DNA from: Lineus longissimus
Taxonomy: Eukaryota > Nemertea > Pilidiophora > Heteronemertea > Lineidae
Reading direction: 5' to 3'
Length of the DNA stretch: 64,000 bases
NCBI RefSeq assembly: GCF_910592395.1
Contig: NC_088308.1
Span: 8,449,001 to 8,513,000 of the forward strand
In this document: positions 34,568 to 45,915 of the stretch, in pieces
How positions within the stretch are numbered: position 1 is the stretch's first letter
Layout of the letters: every line of letters starts with the position of its first letter
Translations under genes and position numbers: made by a program
The notes under the pieces: generated by a model
Databases searched by the model: none
What the model was told of the DNA's origin: nothing
What the model saw: only the letters and a program-made list of their open reading frames with translations

Positions 34568-34720
34568 GGAATTGGAGGTATTGGTTGTCTCACCAAAACC
34601 GCGAGTGTAGAGTTAAAATGCGGATCAAAACCGAGGTGTAGCCGAGGGTTTTGCAAGCATTTTAACTCAACCGGCGTGGATTTGGTGAGACAATCAATAC
34701 TGACAGAAAGGTATCAATTT
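34568..34720. repeat. Short foldback B, unit 4
   Basis: Palindromic arms as in unit 1, immediately left of the deletion that precedes the Ginger-type insertion. Confidence 0.6.
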
Positions 34721-35165
34721 ATATTCTAAAACATCTCAAATTGAATAGCGAATAATGTGGCTTTAAATGAATTTAGACCAGGTGTAAAAGTAACCCACGA
34801 CCTACCTAGCTGGAGTCCGCCGGACTCTAACTCCTGGGAATCTAAGTCCTACGGTCCTGGACGGCTAGGAGCTGGAGTCCTAGGACTTAGGTTACTAGCA
34901 ACCAATGTCCTTGGACCGGGACTCCTTAGGAATGTAGGTCCAAAATCTAGTAATCTCCGTCCTAGGTGGACTTCCATTACTAGAACAAACTAGTACATGT
35001 ATTCCAAGTCCTATGCAAAACTACAGTAGATTTTCAAGGAAGATACATTACTCTACTCAAAGTGCCTGCACCTAATTTTCATTCGCAATGAGGTGTTGCA
35101 GCTTACCGATTTTCTATGGCAATGGCTTTTACAATTTCATTCGCCTTGTACTGTACATGTATGTA

Positions 35166-36131
35166 CAGTCCTTCAAAAAAGTAAATGGACACACAAAAAT
35201 CAAATTTTCTTGAAAACGGCTGGTGATAAATCGATGCGGTTTGCTGCATTTGATAGGGCATTTAGTTGTGCATCATGATATCTACCACTTGGAAATTTGC
35301 TATTTTACCTATAAGTCAATTTTTTCGATTTATGAAAGGTCCCAAAATCAACTTTTTTATCACGCATTTTTTGGGGGCAAATTTTATATAGACTGGAAGC
35401 TTCTGTTGAGTTATGAGTGAATATCTAAGAAATTCCACAGTTTTCACTTGAATCTGCAACTTATTAACCCATTTGTGCAAAAGGGTTTTGTTACCCGGTC
35501 TTCTACTGCGGAGATGCCCCCTTGATATTATTCACCTGGCCCAGACAACCGGAATCATGTCACCATTTCAATGGCCTTGTTTAATATGCCTATGAATAGC
35601 TCTCCCAGGCCTGGATTTGGCAGCTGGACAATGGGTTCACCAATATTACTTTACCCTCGCGTTTACAATACATCAATGTTAACAACATTTCCACCCCCAT
35701 TCAAAACCTCAGCCAATAAGGAATTAACACTCGGGCTTCATGTTGAAACTGACATAATTGGCTATGGTCGGCTTCTCCAAAGTAATTCCAAAGTCAATAA
35801 ACAAGGTGCAAAATTTTGACATAAAATGCTGTTTTCCCACCAATTAACACAAGATATTTTCATCACCTTGATGGGGACGTGGGTTTTTCATCATGGTGAT
35901 TCATCCTATCAAGAAAAAGTACGAAAAAAATCGGAAACGAAAAAGTTGATTTTGGGGCCTTTTGTAAATCAATAAAAGTCGGTATTAGATAAAATGGCTA
36001 ATTTTTATGTGGTAGATACCATGATGCACAACTAAATGTCCTATCAAATGCAGCAAACCGAATCGATTTATCACCAGCCGTTTTCAAGAAAATTTGATTT
36101 TTTTGTGTCCATTTACTTTTTTGAAGGACTG
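35166..36131. mobile_element. 966-bp Tc1/mariner-like MITE nested in the Ginger element
   Basis: TA flanks (35164-35165, 36132-36133). Terminal inverted repeats of about 240 bp start CAGTCCTTCAAAAAAGTAAA and continue through GGACACACAAAAATC; they are diverged by small indels. CAGT ends and TA duplication fit Tc1/mariner. There is no transposase; the middle (about 35420-35880) shows no gene. Confidence 0.8.
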
Positions 36132-36328
36132 TACATAAAGAAATCAACAAGTCATTCTGTTTAACCAGATTCTGTACTTAATGCAAGTATTCACAAGGGT
36201 TGACATAAATACTAGTATCATACCCTACTCTTGAATTGGGCTCTCAAATCACTCTGTTTTTAACCAGAATTGATACATATTGTGGTATTGATAATGTGTT
36301 GACAGTGACATGAAGACTGGAACGTAGT

Positions 36329-39300
36329 TTATTTCTTTTCATTCTCAGACGGCCCCTCATGCCATATCTTTAAGTTCGCCCCGTTTATTGAGGATTTCAA
36401 GTGGATACCATCCTCGTTCGTTAACAAGTATCCCCCGCTCTTGGTCTTGCTCCTTATGACATACGGGCCCAGCCAAGGTAACGCAGATTTTCCCCCTTTT
36501 TGATCCGATCGTACCAAATTTTTCTTCAGGACCTTAGTTCCAACGGGGATATCCTGCAACAAAAAGAAATATGAAGTTTGAGAACAGAAGTTTGCAATAC
36601 ATGTAAGGTGCCACTTGCCGTAGCTTCTTTGCAACATTTCCCTTCTTCAGATCAGTGACGTCATCTTCGCATGGTCAAATGAAGCAACATTTTCATGAAT
36701 AATACATGAATACGTTTTGTCTAACACTCACGTTTTGAGAGATCCTCCTCTTGTTGTAATGCGTTTCTTGTCGCCCCTGGGCCTTCTTGATGTTTTTAAG
36801 CACTTTCTGCCCTATAGACTCTCGCATTCTAGTAACTCTCTTATTGACCTCTGCATGTTGTTCACTCCCACTTGGTCGGGGTTCGTCTGCTTCGGCGTTT
36901 CCCTCAGGTTCATCCACATCTTCAGGAAGAATGGGTTCCCTAAAATGAATAATGATTGAACTTGCGCGACACATAATAAGAGTGATTCAAGGATATTGTA
37001 ACCACTTATAGCTACACACGCAGCACTTAAAACAATATTGATAACCAGTTAGTACTTGGAAACTGGTAAGTACATGTCAGAACGAATCACTTACTTATTA
37101 TCAATCTAAGCTGAATTTAAGACTTTTTTGGTGTCAAAAGTTTGGGTCAATTTTCCTTTCCTTTTAGACAACAGAAGACCAATAATTACCTGCCATACAT
37201 GAGGAAAAATGGAGAAAATCCCGTTGAGGCGTGCTTTGAGGTGTTGTACGCGAACACGACTTGAGGCAATTGGTTCTCCCAGTCATCACCTGGCTCCATC
37301 TTTAGTAGCATTGCTTCCAATGTCTGATTGAAACGTTCTGGAGAAAAAAATACAACAAATGAAGCGAAATTAATTTACGTATAAAACAGAATTAGAATAT
37401 GTGGCCTTGTAATGTGTTGTCTGCATTTATATAGCGCTAACAAGTTAACCTGCTGAAGTCCTTTACTTACCAGTTAATCCATTCGACTGAGGGTGGTAAG
37501 CCGTGGTTCGGTAGTGCGACATTTCTAAAGCAGTCACTATGCCCTTCACAATCTCGTTGTTGAATTCCCGCCCTTGATCGGAGATCAAAACCCTTGCGAA
37601 ACCAAAACTGAAATAAAGAATACGAATACGGAATTATGTTTTTTTGTGCGTATGTCTATTGATGAACAGTCCTGTCCTGAGTGAGGCATGATGGGTTATA
37701 CTTACATGTAGCTGCCAAAGTAGCGCTAATTTGACTATCGCCTATGTCTTAAGTTATAGTAATGTCTTATGCCTATGTCCTATCAACATGATCAAGGAGA
37801 AAGGAAAATTATTTATTTGTCTGATTTCATTCTCTATTCATTGTTCAAATTTAGTCTATAAAACTTACCACAAGAATGACTTGAAAAGCACCTTCGCAAC
37901 ACCTTCTGCATGTTTTGACGGTAGTGGGTTCGCCTGGGCCTACTTGGAGAAGTAACAGGTCGTCGTGCATATGTATTTATTGCCATTCCTTGACTCTTCT
38001 AGAGGCCCGATAAGATCGATACCAATCTGAAATCACAAAAAGGGGACAAAAACGAAAGTAGAGTTAGAACGCAGATAATCAATTGTAGCGTCTTGCCCAG
38101 TAGGACACCACTGCATTACGAGATATTACATTGTATTCAAATGCAAGATACTATCGCTATTTATATGAGCATACTGCAGTTAGTTATAAACAATGAAGAG
38201 TGTAAACTCACCGTTCTATAGCATTGCGCTTTAGCGACAGGGATCGGGTGAAGAGGCGGGGCGACCATATTCATTTTGCGGTTTACCAGCCGGCATCTTG
38301 GGCATTTCTTCAGAAAGGCATTAACGTCGGCTACAAGGTTTTGCCACCAATAGCGCTTTTCAACTTTGTCCAAGGTTTTATCCCTTCCTAAATGCCCACC
38401 TGAAATGTTGGAATGGTAGTTGAAAAGAGGAAAGATTTTCGGTACCACGATCATTTCACCAAAGTTGCCTTCAAATTAAAATTCGCTTATTTGATATAAG
38501 TGTTCAAGTGTATCCTTAGAACAGTAAGCACATCAGTAAACACTACGCATAAATTAACCATCCATCGCTTACCTAAGGCCGACGAATGGAGATTCGCAAG
38601 CGCGTCATCGATCTGTTTTGGCGTCATAAGGACCTTGCGCCAAGGACTTTCGTGTAATTCCCCATCTTGGTCAGCATCATCGTAAGTGCCTGGGACGTCG
38701 TTTATCTTCTTTTTCAGTCGCCGATACATGAGTTCACCGCGTTCAAGCTGTAAAAAGACGTATGCTGGTGTTAACAGTGAAAGCATTCATGGTTGTTGCT
38801 TCCCAGTCTAGTTTTTTTTTAGAAATTTGAAATTTTTTTGCTTGCAACAAAATTGCCTGTTTGGGATGAACACTGTAGTCGTGCGTACACGCATTAAAAT
38901 GTATTGAAATCTAGATCAGCAACACCGAATTTGTTGCACATATTTGTCGAAAAAGTGTACCATTAGATTTCGCGCTGGAGAGGAAAAGGCCTATGCTATG
39001 GCATGGGGTCTATATATTGATTGAATTTGAAACATCATAACCAAAATCCTACGCAGCGCATCAATAGCCTTCTCAAAAATAAGCTTCCTCCAGTCATCCG
39101 GACCTATTTTCCTAGGAAAAAAAGTCCCCAAGACCTCCTTTCCTAGGAATCTAACTCCCCCGGACCTTCTTTTCTAGGAATCCAAGTCCCAAGACCTGCT
39201 TTCCTAGGAATCCAAGTCCCCCAGACCAGCTTTCCTCGGAATCCAAGTCCCCAAGACCTGCTTTCCTAGGAATCCAAGTCCCCCAGACCAGCTTTCCTTG

Positions 39301-39479
39301 GAATCTAAGTCCTCAGATCTGCTTTCCTAGGAATCCAAGTCCAAACTTACCTTAAAATTATTCTTTGCTGCTCGGCGGATGGACCGCTTCCTCGAAAGAC
39401 TGCAAGGAGCTGGATAGGCATGGTCCCGTAAATAGCGAAAAATAATGTGCGGGTCATGAGGTGTTCTTTCGGTTGACAT
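36329..39479 (-). pseudogene. Ginger integrase/transposase, 8 exons, one nonsense codon
   Basis: Exons (minus): 39351-39479, 38573-38747, 38212-38399, 37869-38026, 37471-37607, 37190-37337, 36732-36939, 36329-36553. All have GT/AG borders and phases that join into 455 codons. Exon 1 starts MSTERTPHDP. The HHCC zinc finger is H97, H104, C134, C137 (H-x6-H-x29-C-x2-C). The catalytic core is D168 (GIDLIGPL), D227 (ISDQGREF) and E263 (NGLTERFNQT), exactly DD35E, with the E codon split by an intron. A GPY motif, WLGPYVI, lies at 408-414. The only damage is TAG at 37940-37942 (residue 193), where the family has the Trp of YFSKW. It may be a recently dead or error-bearing transposase. A domesticated GIN1-like gene is the alternative, but its place inside an element with matching ends favours a transposon. 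Confidence 0.85.
39098..39345. repeat. Subterminal tandem repeats of the Ginger element
   Basis: About seven imperfect copies of a 30-31-bp motif built on AAGACCTGCTTTCCTAGGAA and TCCAAGTCCC. The array sits directly downstream of exon 1 (inside intron 1), where transposase-binding repeats are common in such elements. Confidence 0.75.
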
Positions 39480-39625
39480 CTCGGCAGGAATGAAGGCCAA
39501 TACAAGTTTCCACTTGCGTTTTATAGGCCTAGGCTACACCGATGATCATGATTGAATGTTGAGTCACTCGAATGATTGTAATCGATTATGCAAGATGTAA
39601 TGAAGAGAAATAAACAAAAAAAGAA

Positions 39626-39697
39626 TAGACCGAGCGGGACTCGAACCAGCGGTTTCTGCTTACTAGGCAGGGACCATGACCACTACACTATGGGGGA
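39626..39697 (-). tRNA. tRNA-like sequence, degenerate (SINE head or tRNA pseudogene)
   Basis: Over 72 bases the minus strand has an A-box-like TAGTGTAGTGG, a four-pair anticodon stem CTGC/GCAG with loop CTAGTAA (anticodon AGT, Thr), and a perfect B box GGTTCGAGTCC. The acceptor arms do not pair (TCCCCCA against CGGTCTA) and the T stem has one mismatch, so it is unlikely to be a working tRNA. It lies inside the Ginger element, upstream of the integrase start. Confidence 0.5.
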
Positions 39698-39998
39698 TTG
39701 GCTGGTAGACATCCCAAAACTTTAAATATTTGAACGCATGTTCTATTATATACCGTAGTACATGCGTATGTAATTTAAGTGGGTACGGACATTGGTTACG
39801 GGGACCTCAATTTCTGTCACTGTTGTAAAAGAAATCTAAGTCCCCCAGTAATCAAAGTCCTACCTTCCTTTTATATATATAGGAATCGTAGCCCAGGAAG
39901 GGAAGTCCGGTTAGGACAACCGTTCGGGCCCCCATTCCTTGGGAACCAAGGTCCGTAGGACCTTGGTTCCGGGCGGACTTGCATTTCTTTTACACCGG

Positions 39999-40099
39999 TG
40001 TAAAAGGAATGGGCGTCCTAGGAATGCAGGGGAGTCCTGCACCCTTACAATAGCTATTGTATGGAGTCCTGCATTCCTAGGACGTCCATTCCTTTTACA
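39999..40099. mobile_element. 101-bp palindromic element with perfect CCGG flanks
   Basis: It starts TGTAAAAGGAATGGGCGTCC and ends with the complement, with CCGG at 39995-39998 and 40100-40103. The left CCGG is also the right flank of the 5.2-kb Ginger element, so the two abut through one shared target copy. It is the smallest relative of the 355-bp foldbacks. Confidence 0.85.
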
Positions 40100-40342
40100 C
40101 CGGGAGTTGACTTTAAGGCCATGGCTGGGTGCACAGTTAATTGCGCCCTCCAAGAAATTTATTTCATGAACCACATAATGGCTTTTGTCGGGTGTCCAAT
40201 GTAAATTTTACGTGAATGCAACCAAACCTATATTTTACAGTGGCGAATGAGGGCGACGCTCTGGCATTCTGCTCTTCTGCTGGCTCACATGAAGTATCTA
40301 GTTGGCTCTATCTTTCTGGGACCTCTCACTGTAGCCAATTAG

Positions 40343-40744
40343 CTAAAAAGTATTTACCTTTTTTCTCATGATTTTAGTATTCAAACCATTCGTAAACTTC
40401 AACTGACAACACCGACCCAGAAAGAAGCAAGTGTTAGTTTTGCCTTGCTTCTTAAAACTGAACCCGGCTACTAAATCGTGATGTGAGCATCTTATAGAGC
40501 AGTGTAGTCGTGACCTCGGGTCTAACCAGACACTGTTTTGTTGATATATAAATCCGATCTCAGCGTCATTTGAAAGTGGCGCAAATATCACAGCGAAGTC
40601 CGTACTTCTTATCGAGCTTATGAGGCACATAATTGCTGTGATGAAAAATAACTCAGTTGACAATGAACCGATCATCATTTTCTTGGTGTTTCCCACTTCT
40701 AGTAGTTGAGCTGACGCAAGGACCTGCGAAACCTCAATGAGCAT
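40343..40744 (-). CDS. Leader plus PAN-like exon (unit 4)
   Basis: 133 codons. A 24-base in-frame deletion removes PVLRRFDL or equivalent just before the hydrophobic stretch, leaving ELFFITAIMCLI. All five Cys remain. The size of the deletion, a multiple of three, argues that the frame is under constraint. Confidence 0.5.
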   Translation of the reverse strand: MLIEVSQVLASAQLLEVGNTKKMMIGSLSTELFFITAIMCLISSIRSTDFAVIFAPLSNDAEIGFIYQQNSVWLDPRSRLHCSIRCSHHDLVAGFSFKKQGKTNTCFFLGRCCQLKFTNGLNTKIMRKKVNTF

Positions 40745-41695
40745 TTATAGCGAAGCTTTAAAATCATTGGTCGATCGAATTCGAGTTAAAATCGCCAGAC
40801 TAAAGCACGAAATTATTTTTTTTGGTTCATTATTTTGATAGTCCTGTGCGCCTTGTACTTGCTGTGATATGATATTGTCAAATCTATCTTTTTCGTCAGT
40901 CTAGAGCATTGACATGTTATTGATTCAAACCAAAAAACTCATTAAATATTATTTCGCTTCACCGTAGAGAATTAAAGTTTGCATGCGCAATACTCAGGTC
41001 AAATACACGGTTGGCCTGAGTTAGGTTATTGTTTGTGCCGCTCCCATCTTGATATATCCAAATATGGTTGGAAACTCTTCCATATACTTGGTGTCCATGC
41101 GGATATTTGGTTCCTTACCATTGTATATAAGATGTACAAAACAGTTCTTACTATTAACGTCCTAAATGTCATTCATTATTTTTGTTTAAATCGTATTCCT
41201 TTGCTCCTGCCAATAATCCTTTGAACCATATCGCAACATAGCAAGAATCAGCTGTTGTTGCAATCTCGAGGCATATCATTGAGCTTCAAATGTAAACGTT
41301 GCTCGAGTGTTACGAAGTCGTTTCAGGTCCTTATCTCTCCCATTCAATCATACGGAAAATCATGTACGTCTCCTCCCAGTAATTAATTGATGAGCACTAT
41401 TTTTTTAACAATTACAATTCTTTTACACGTACGAACTATGGCGTCAATGTTGGTTGAAAAACGAGCTTTTCTGATTATTGTATATTTATATTTGTTAACA
41501 GCCACCCTTGAAAGGAGGGAACTTACAATCGACCCCGCCTTTAGTCACTTTGACAAAAATGAAATGAAAACAGGCAAGGTTTACCAAATGTTGTGACGAA
41601 AAGAATACAAGCGACTAATAGGAGCCTACTTCGACGACTCGCCATTGATCTTGATGTTGATAGCTGCTATAGGGCTCCCTCCAACGTCCTAAGGT

Positions 41696-41750
41696 AAGAA
41701 ATACGTCGACCAACACAGGATATGAAAGAAATAAGTCCACCAACTCAAGA
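41696..41750. repeat. 30-bp minisatellite, unit 5, left part
   Basis: Two copies; the array continues at 45364-45570 beyond the pogo-like insertion, so the element landed at a TA within a repeat unit. Confidence 0.8.
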
Positions 41751-41888
41751 TACTGTAGTTTCATGAAAATAACACCACTTCATTAACAGCCGGTGTCGCC
41801 GCCCCTGACTCATAGGGTGGCGAACAGAGCTGTTGAGAAGGCCGATCATTGGCTGGGATTCCAGAGAGGGTTGTCCAGGCCTCATATC

Positions 41889-42841
41889 CAAGGAGGATAC
41901 CGCGGTGACGTCACGGCTTTTCCAAGATGGCGCTGCATATTGTAAACAAACTCGATCCACGGCCAAGGGAAAATCAAGTCATCAAAAAAGTTAGATTTTT
42001 CGCATCAAATCAGAGTTATTAGTACTTTTCTGCTATGAAATAAATCTTCAGACAATAAGCTATCATTTGAATAATGAAAAGTGCTGTTTTGATGGGGAAA
42101 AATAGGGTTTTTTAAACCAAATAGCCGGCACCGATCTTCCAAAATTAGCGATGGTTTCAAAACAGTCTCCCAGATATGGGGCAATCTCTTCATTATCATA
42201 ATGGGATTTGGAGGCATGTTTACAGATTTTACAAGTTCGAGACCTGTAATACCTAAAACTCGCATAGATCCCCATAGATCCCCTCTATTTGTCGAGTTAG
42301 CGCCCCTGTAAGATCATGCATTTTCGGACACTAGAACGAAATCTTCCTGCGGATATCGCGGTTTCGGTGATGATTTAAGGAGAAATTGACTGTTCTTAGA
42401 GTTGTATGGGACAGAAATGAGTTCATACTTCATGAATACATGAATATATTATGATATGGGCGGGCTTCTAAGTCAAAACAATAACAAACTCAACTGCATC
42501 TCTACCGTGTATCGCGTAGTGCATTGCCTAGTGTATTTCGTAGTGTATTTTAGCGGAGACATTATTTCCCATTATTTCCGCACTTTGGCCACGCCAAACG
42601 TCTTTTTTATTCGTGGAAGTTAATCTGCTCTGTAAATTTTATTCTACACAGGAAGAATCCATACTAGGTATTGCAATATTTCATGTCTATTGGTGTTTTT
42701 GTGTACAGGAGCGCACCAGACAGTGAGACGTGGAAATGTGTTCAGTGCTGGTGCTGTCAGTAGACTGAATCTGATTGGCCATAGCGATCACTAATATGGG
42801 TCGGGATCACGTGATATGACGTCACCGCGGTATCCTCCTTG
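41889..42841. mobile_element. 953-bp element nested in the pogo-like transposon
   Basis: A 9-bp duplication, CCTCATATC, flanks it (41880-41888, 42842-42850). Inverted ends start CAAGGAGGATACCGCGGTGA, and each end contains the palindrome TGACGTCA. Nine-base duplications suggest a Mutator-like origin. There is no transposase. Confidence 0.8.
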
Positions 42842-43414
42842 CCTCATATCCAATATACTTCAGTTTCGAGTCCAATCCTTATTGTTTGGGTTGTTGAAAC
42901 CGATTCGTAGGTCTCCTATGAATGGGATAATGGGATCGGGCCTTCGGCCATTGTACTGAGTGTTCCAGAACATTTTCAACTAATCGTCATTGGTAGTGTA
43001 AAGGGTGTCCCAGTGCTAATGGCTGATAGTATACAGGGTGTCCATGAAATGAGTCCAACTGACATATTGGCTTCTGCTGGTTTTAGGGACTGACCTGCCC
43101 TTTCAAAGTGAGGCACTGCTCAGGGAGGTAATGGAGTATATCTTCGGGTCTTATCATCCCTTACCAGCTTCGGGCTTTCAAAGATACTTTGCAGTGCGAA
43201 ATTGGTAAGAATGAGACGTTGTCCGTCACATATCTTGAGACAAAACCGAACATCCTTCTGAATGTACAGTCTTTTCCGAAGTGATCAGTGAAGGAATAAA
43301 AAAGAACGATGCAAATCCCGATTCAATTTTTTTTCAAAGCTAAAGATACACATTATTAGATTGTCCAGCTTTCAGAATCGTACCCACAATCATTCACAAC
43401 ACCCACAGTCAATT

Positions 43415-44767
43415 CTAGTCCATCACAATGTCCTCCTCGACTACATTCACGAACTCTGGTCCATCCACGGCAGTCCCCTCTTCTTCCTCCAAGATAGCAT
43501 GTGGTCCAGCTTCGATTGGCCTTGGTCGAAACGATGCTTCAAATCAGTTGACGATAATGTCCTCATCAACACCATCCCAGGCATCTCTGATGATGTTGGT
43601 CACGTCTCTCAGGCCGATGTGAGGGCAGTCTCCTCGTTCGTCCGTGTGGTCCTTCTTCCACGATTTCCATTGTCGCCGTACGTGACATTTGAAGGACTTC
43701 ATGACTGCAACGTCTAACGGTTGTACGAGGGATGTGCAACCAGCAGGTACGTAATCCAGGCTGCCTCTCATGTCGCGGACTCTCGTCCGGAAGTTCTCTC
43801 TCCGGTGGACCCGATGATGATCGACGATTAACAGGAACTGGTCGGTCTCGTTGTCGGTGACGTAGGGTGATAGGACTTCATCTAACCAGTGGTGCGCCGT
43901 TTCCTCCCTCATCCAACCAGTTTCCGATTGGGTAATCTTTACATTTGCTGGTGGGTTGTCTTGGAGGGCTGCAAACACCCCGACGAAACCTCTTCTGGGG
44001 AAGGTGATGTGCGCCGGCAACTTTGCTCCAGAGGCTGCGATGCAGAGGGTGACGATGTATCCCAGCTTGGTATTGGACCTGGGTGATCGGACGTCTATGG
44101 CCTTCTCCCCCGTGGTGTTGACCGTGTACATGGTTCTCATATCGAACAGGACAAAGGTTTGGTCCATGTTAAAGAAGAACCGCATCTGTATATCAAGACG
44201 ATCGATGCTCCCAGTAACCGCATCTCGGAAGGTCTGGATCCTTGCAGCAGCATCAGCGGGGACGGTCGTTGTATTCTTGGTCACCTTCCGTAGGGACACG
44301 TGGCGTCTCTTCATCAAGCACGCCACCCTGCCTATGGATGCGTTGAAATCCCATAGCTGAGGGCGACAATGCTGAATCCCTTCGCTGACATCTTGGGCTA
44401 ACCCATTCCACCAGCTTTGCCACACTACCAACGCCTTATCTTGAATGTCGAGAACGGAGACTGCGAGGCGACGCTCTCTCATCTGCTGCAGCCATTGGTA
44501 AAGCTGGTCCTCAACCTGTGGCTATAACGGATCACGGGGCTCCATCACCGTCTTCTTCCGGCCATGCCCTTGTTCTTGCTTCTGCTCGAGGTCCTCGAGA
44601 TTCCACCTTCTAAACGTCTCCCAGGGGATGTTATAGTGGGCGGCGAACTCTCTCATACTGCGCACCGTACCGTTCACCAGTGCCTCCTTCTGGTCTCTCA
44701 GGTAGGCAAGTTTTTCTGTCACGGTATAGCGCCGGCGTCGTTTTCTCAGCAGCTCTACAGCATCCAT
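43415..44767 (-). pseudogene. pogo/Tigger-like transposase, two nonsense codons
   Basis: A single frame of 450 codons from ATG at 44767 (MDAVELLRKRRRRYTVTEKL) to TAG at 43415. An N-terminal helix-turn-helix (residues about 12-60, with FAAHYNIPWETFRRW) is followed by the DDE_1 domain: D202 (FFNMDQTF), D316 (LLIVDHH), D352 (LVQPLD), giving DD35D. GWMREETAHHWLDEVL precedes the second Asp. TAG at codon 82 and TGA at codon 408 interrupt the frame; the reading continues normally on both sides, with an acidic C-terminal tail. Catalytic residues are intact, so loss of function is recent. Confidence 0.85.
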
Positions 44768-45363
44768 TGTCGCACAGGTTGTCTGCAATAGGGGTACCCT
44801 CAGTGGGGCTTCATTTATAGGCCTAAGAGGCCCTAGAATTACACAAGAAAACCACAAATCCTAGAAATTTCGATTCTGTTTTCTCCCACGTAGGCCTAGG
44901 GAGTCTAAATCAAAAAAGAGGGTTGTAGAAAAACAGAGGATGAGCTCCTCGTTTTTCTTCGGAATTTCGTGACTACTATCATTGCCTGAATCTCACTTTG
45001 CTTTACTAATGCAAGCATTCGTAGATTTTCCTTCAGAGTTTCAATAAGGACTTTTTATGTTTTGGGGGGGTTTGGATCAATCCAAAAGGTGCTTCAGTTT
45101 TATGAGACAACCTGTATAAACGGTCGGCGAGCGGCCTTACCATTTACGTCATTCCACATGCGCACTCATCGACCAGTAGGCCCACAACACTTCGAATCAA
45201 TAGGGCTGCGGTAATAAGTGGTTTAGCGTAACCGTGACAGCTCGGCCGAGCCATCACAAGGGCCAGCGAAGTCACTCATTGGTTACCTCTGGTGAATAGA
45301 CTCGAGAGAAGAGGCCGGGCCTTGAATATCCCGAAGTGGTGTTATTTTCATGAAACTACAGTA

Positions 45364-45570
45364 TGTAAGAAATACGTCCACCAACTCAGGATATGACAGA
45401 AATAAGTCCACCAAATGAAGATAGGTAAGAAATATGTCTACCAACTCAAGATAGGTAAGAAATACTTCTACCAACTCAAGACAGGTAAGAAATACGTCTA
45501 CTAACTCAAGATAGGTTAGACATACGTCTACCCACTCAAGATGGGTCACAAATACGTCCACTAACTTCAG
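45364..45570. repeat. 30-bp minisatellite, unit 5, right part
   Basis: Continuation after the pogo-like insertion, nearly identical to unit 1 (CCACCAACTCAGGATATGAC at its left). Confidence 0.8.
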
Positions 45571-45614
45571 ATTATTTTAGGAATGTTCATGCTGTAGTTA
45601 AAAATTTTGTACGC

Positions 45615-45915
45615 ATCGCCGTTTATCTTGAAGTTAGGTTTCGGGGTAAATAACTCATTGATCCTGGTAAGTATGCATCGCCGTTTATCTTGAGCTAGGA
45701 TTGAGGGTAATAACTCATTGATCCTGGTAAGTGGGCATCGCCGTTTATCTTGAAGTTAGGATTGAGGGTAATAACTCATTGATATTGGTAAGTATGCATC
45801 GCCGTTTATCTTGAGTTAGGATTGGCGGTAATAACTCATTAATCCTGGTAAGTATGCATCGCCGTTTATCTTGAGTTAGGATTGGGGGTGATAACTCATT
45901 GATCCTGGTAATTAC
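45615..45915. repeat. 60-bp minisatellite, unit 5
   Basis: About five copies, matching unit 1 copy by copy, including the aberrant first unit with TCGGGGTAAATAACTC. Confidence 0.85.

Larger units (their letters stand above)
34783..39994. mobile_element. Ginger-type DNA transposon, 5.2 kb
   Basis: It starts TGTAAAAGTAACC (preceded by CAGG) and ends CATTTCTTTTACA (followed by CCGG). It contains an intron-rich integrase gene on the minus strand, subterminal arrays rich in CCTAGGA and AAGTCC at both sides (34800-34990; 39098-39345), a tRNA-like sequence, a 13-base-arm hairpin near 39942-39970, and a nested MITE. TG...CA ends, 4-bp target duplication, H2C2 finger, DD35E core and GPY motif are the known marks of Ginger transposons, relatives of Ty3/Gypsy integrase. 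The stretch 36132-36328 and the introns hold nothing else I recognise. Confidence 0.75.
29624..41214. repeat. Tandem unit 4, carrying the Ginger-type element
   Basis: The repeat backbone is interrupted at 34783-40099, exactly where the sister units carry the 355-bp foldback element, by a 5.2-kb Ginger-type element plus a 101-bp relative. About 190 bp of backbone just left of the insertion (between the motifs TTTAAATG and AATTTAGAC) is missing compared with units 1, 3 and 5. The stretches 30121-31816 and 32517-33384 show no gene beyond the doubtful 91-codon frame. The PAN-like exon lies at 40343-40744. Confidence 0.9.
41753..45361. mobile_element. pogo/Tigger-like DNA transposon, 3.6 kb
   Basis: TA flanks (41751-41752, 45362-45363) and perfect terminal inverted repeats of about 28 bp, CTGTAGTTTCATGAAAATAA then CACCACTTC. 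It contains a minus-strand DD35D transposase gene and a 953-bp nested element. The stretches 42851-43414 and 44768-45361 show no further gene; 42990-43060 has two GGGTGTCC motifs of unknown meaning. Confidence 0.9.
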
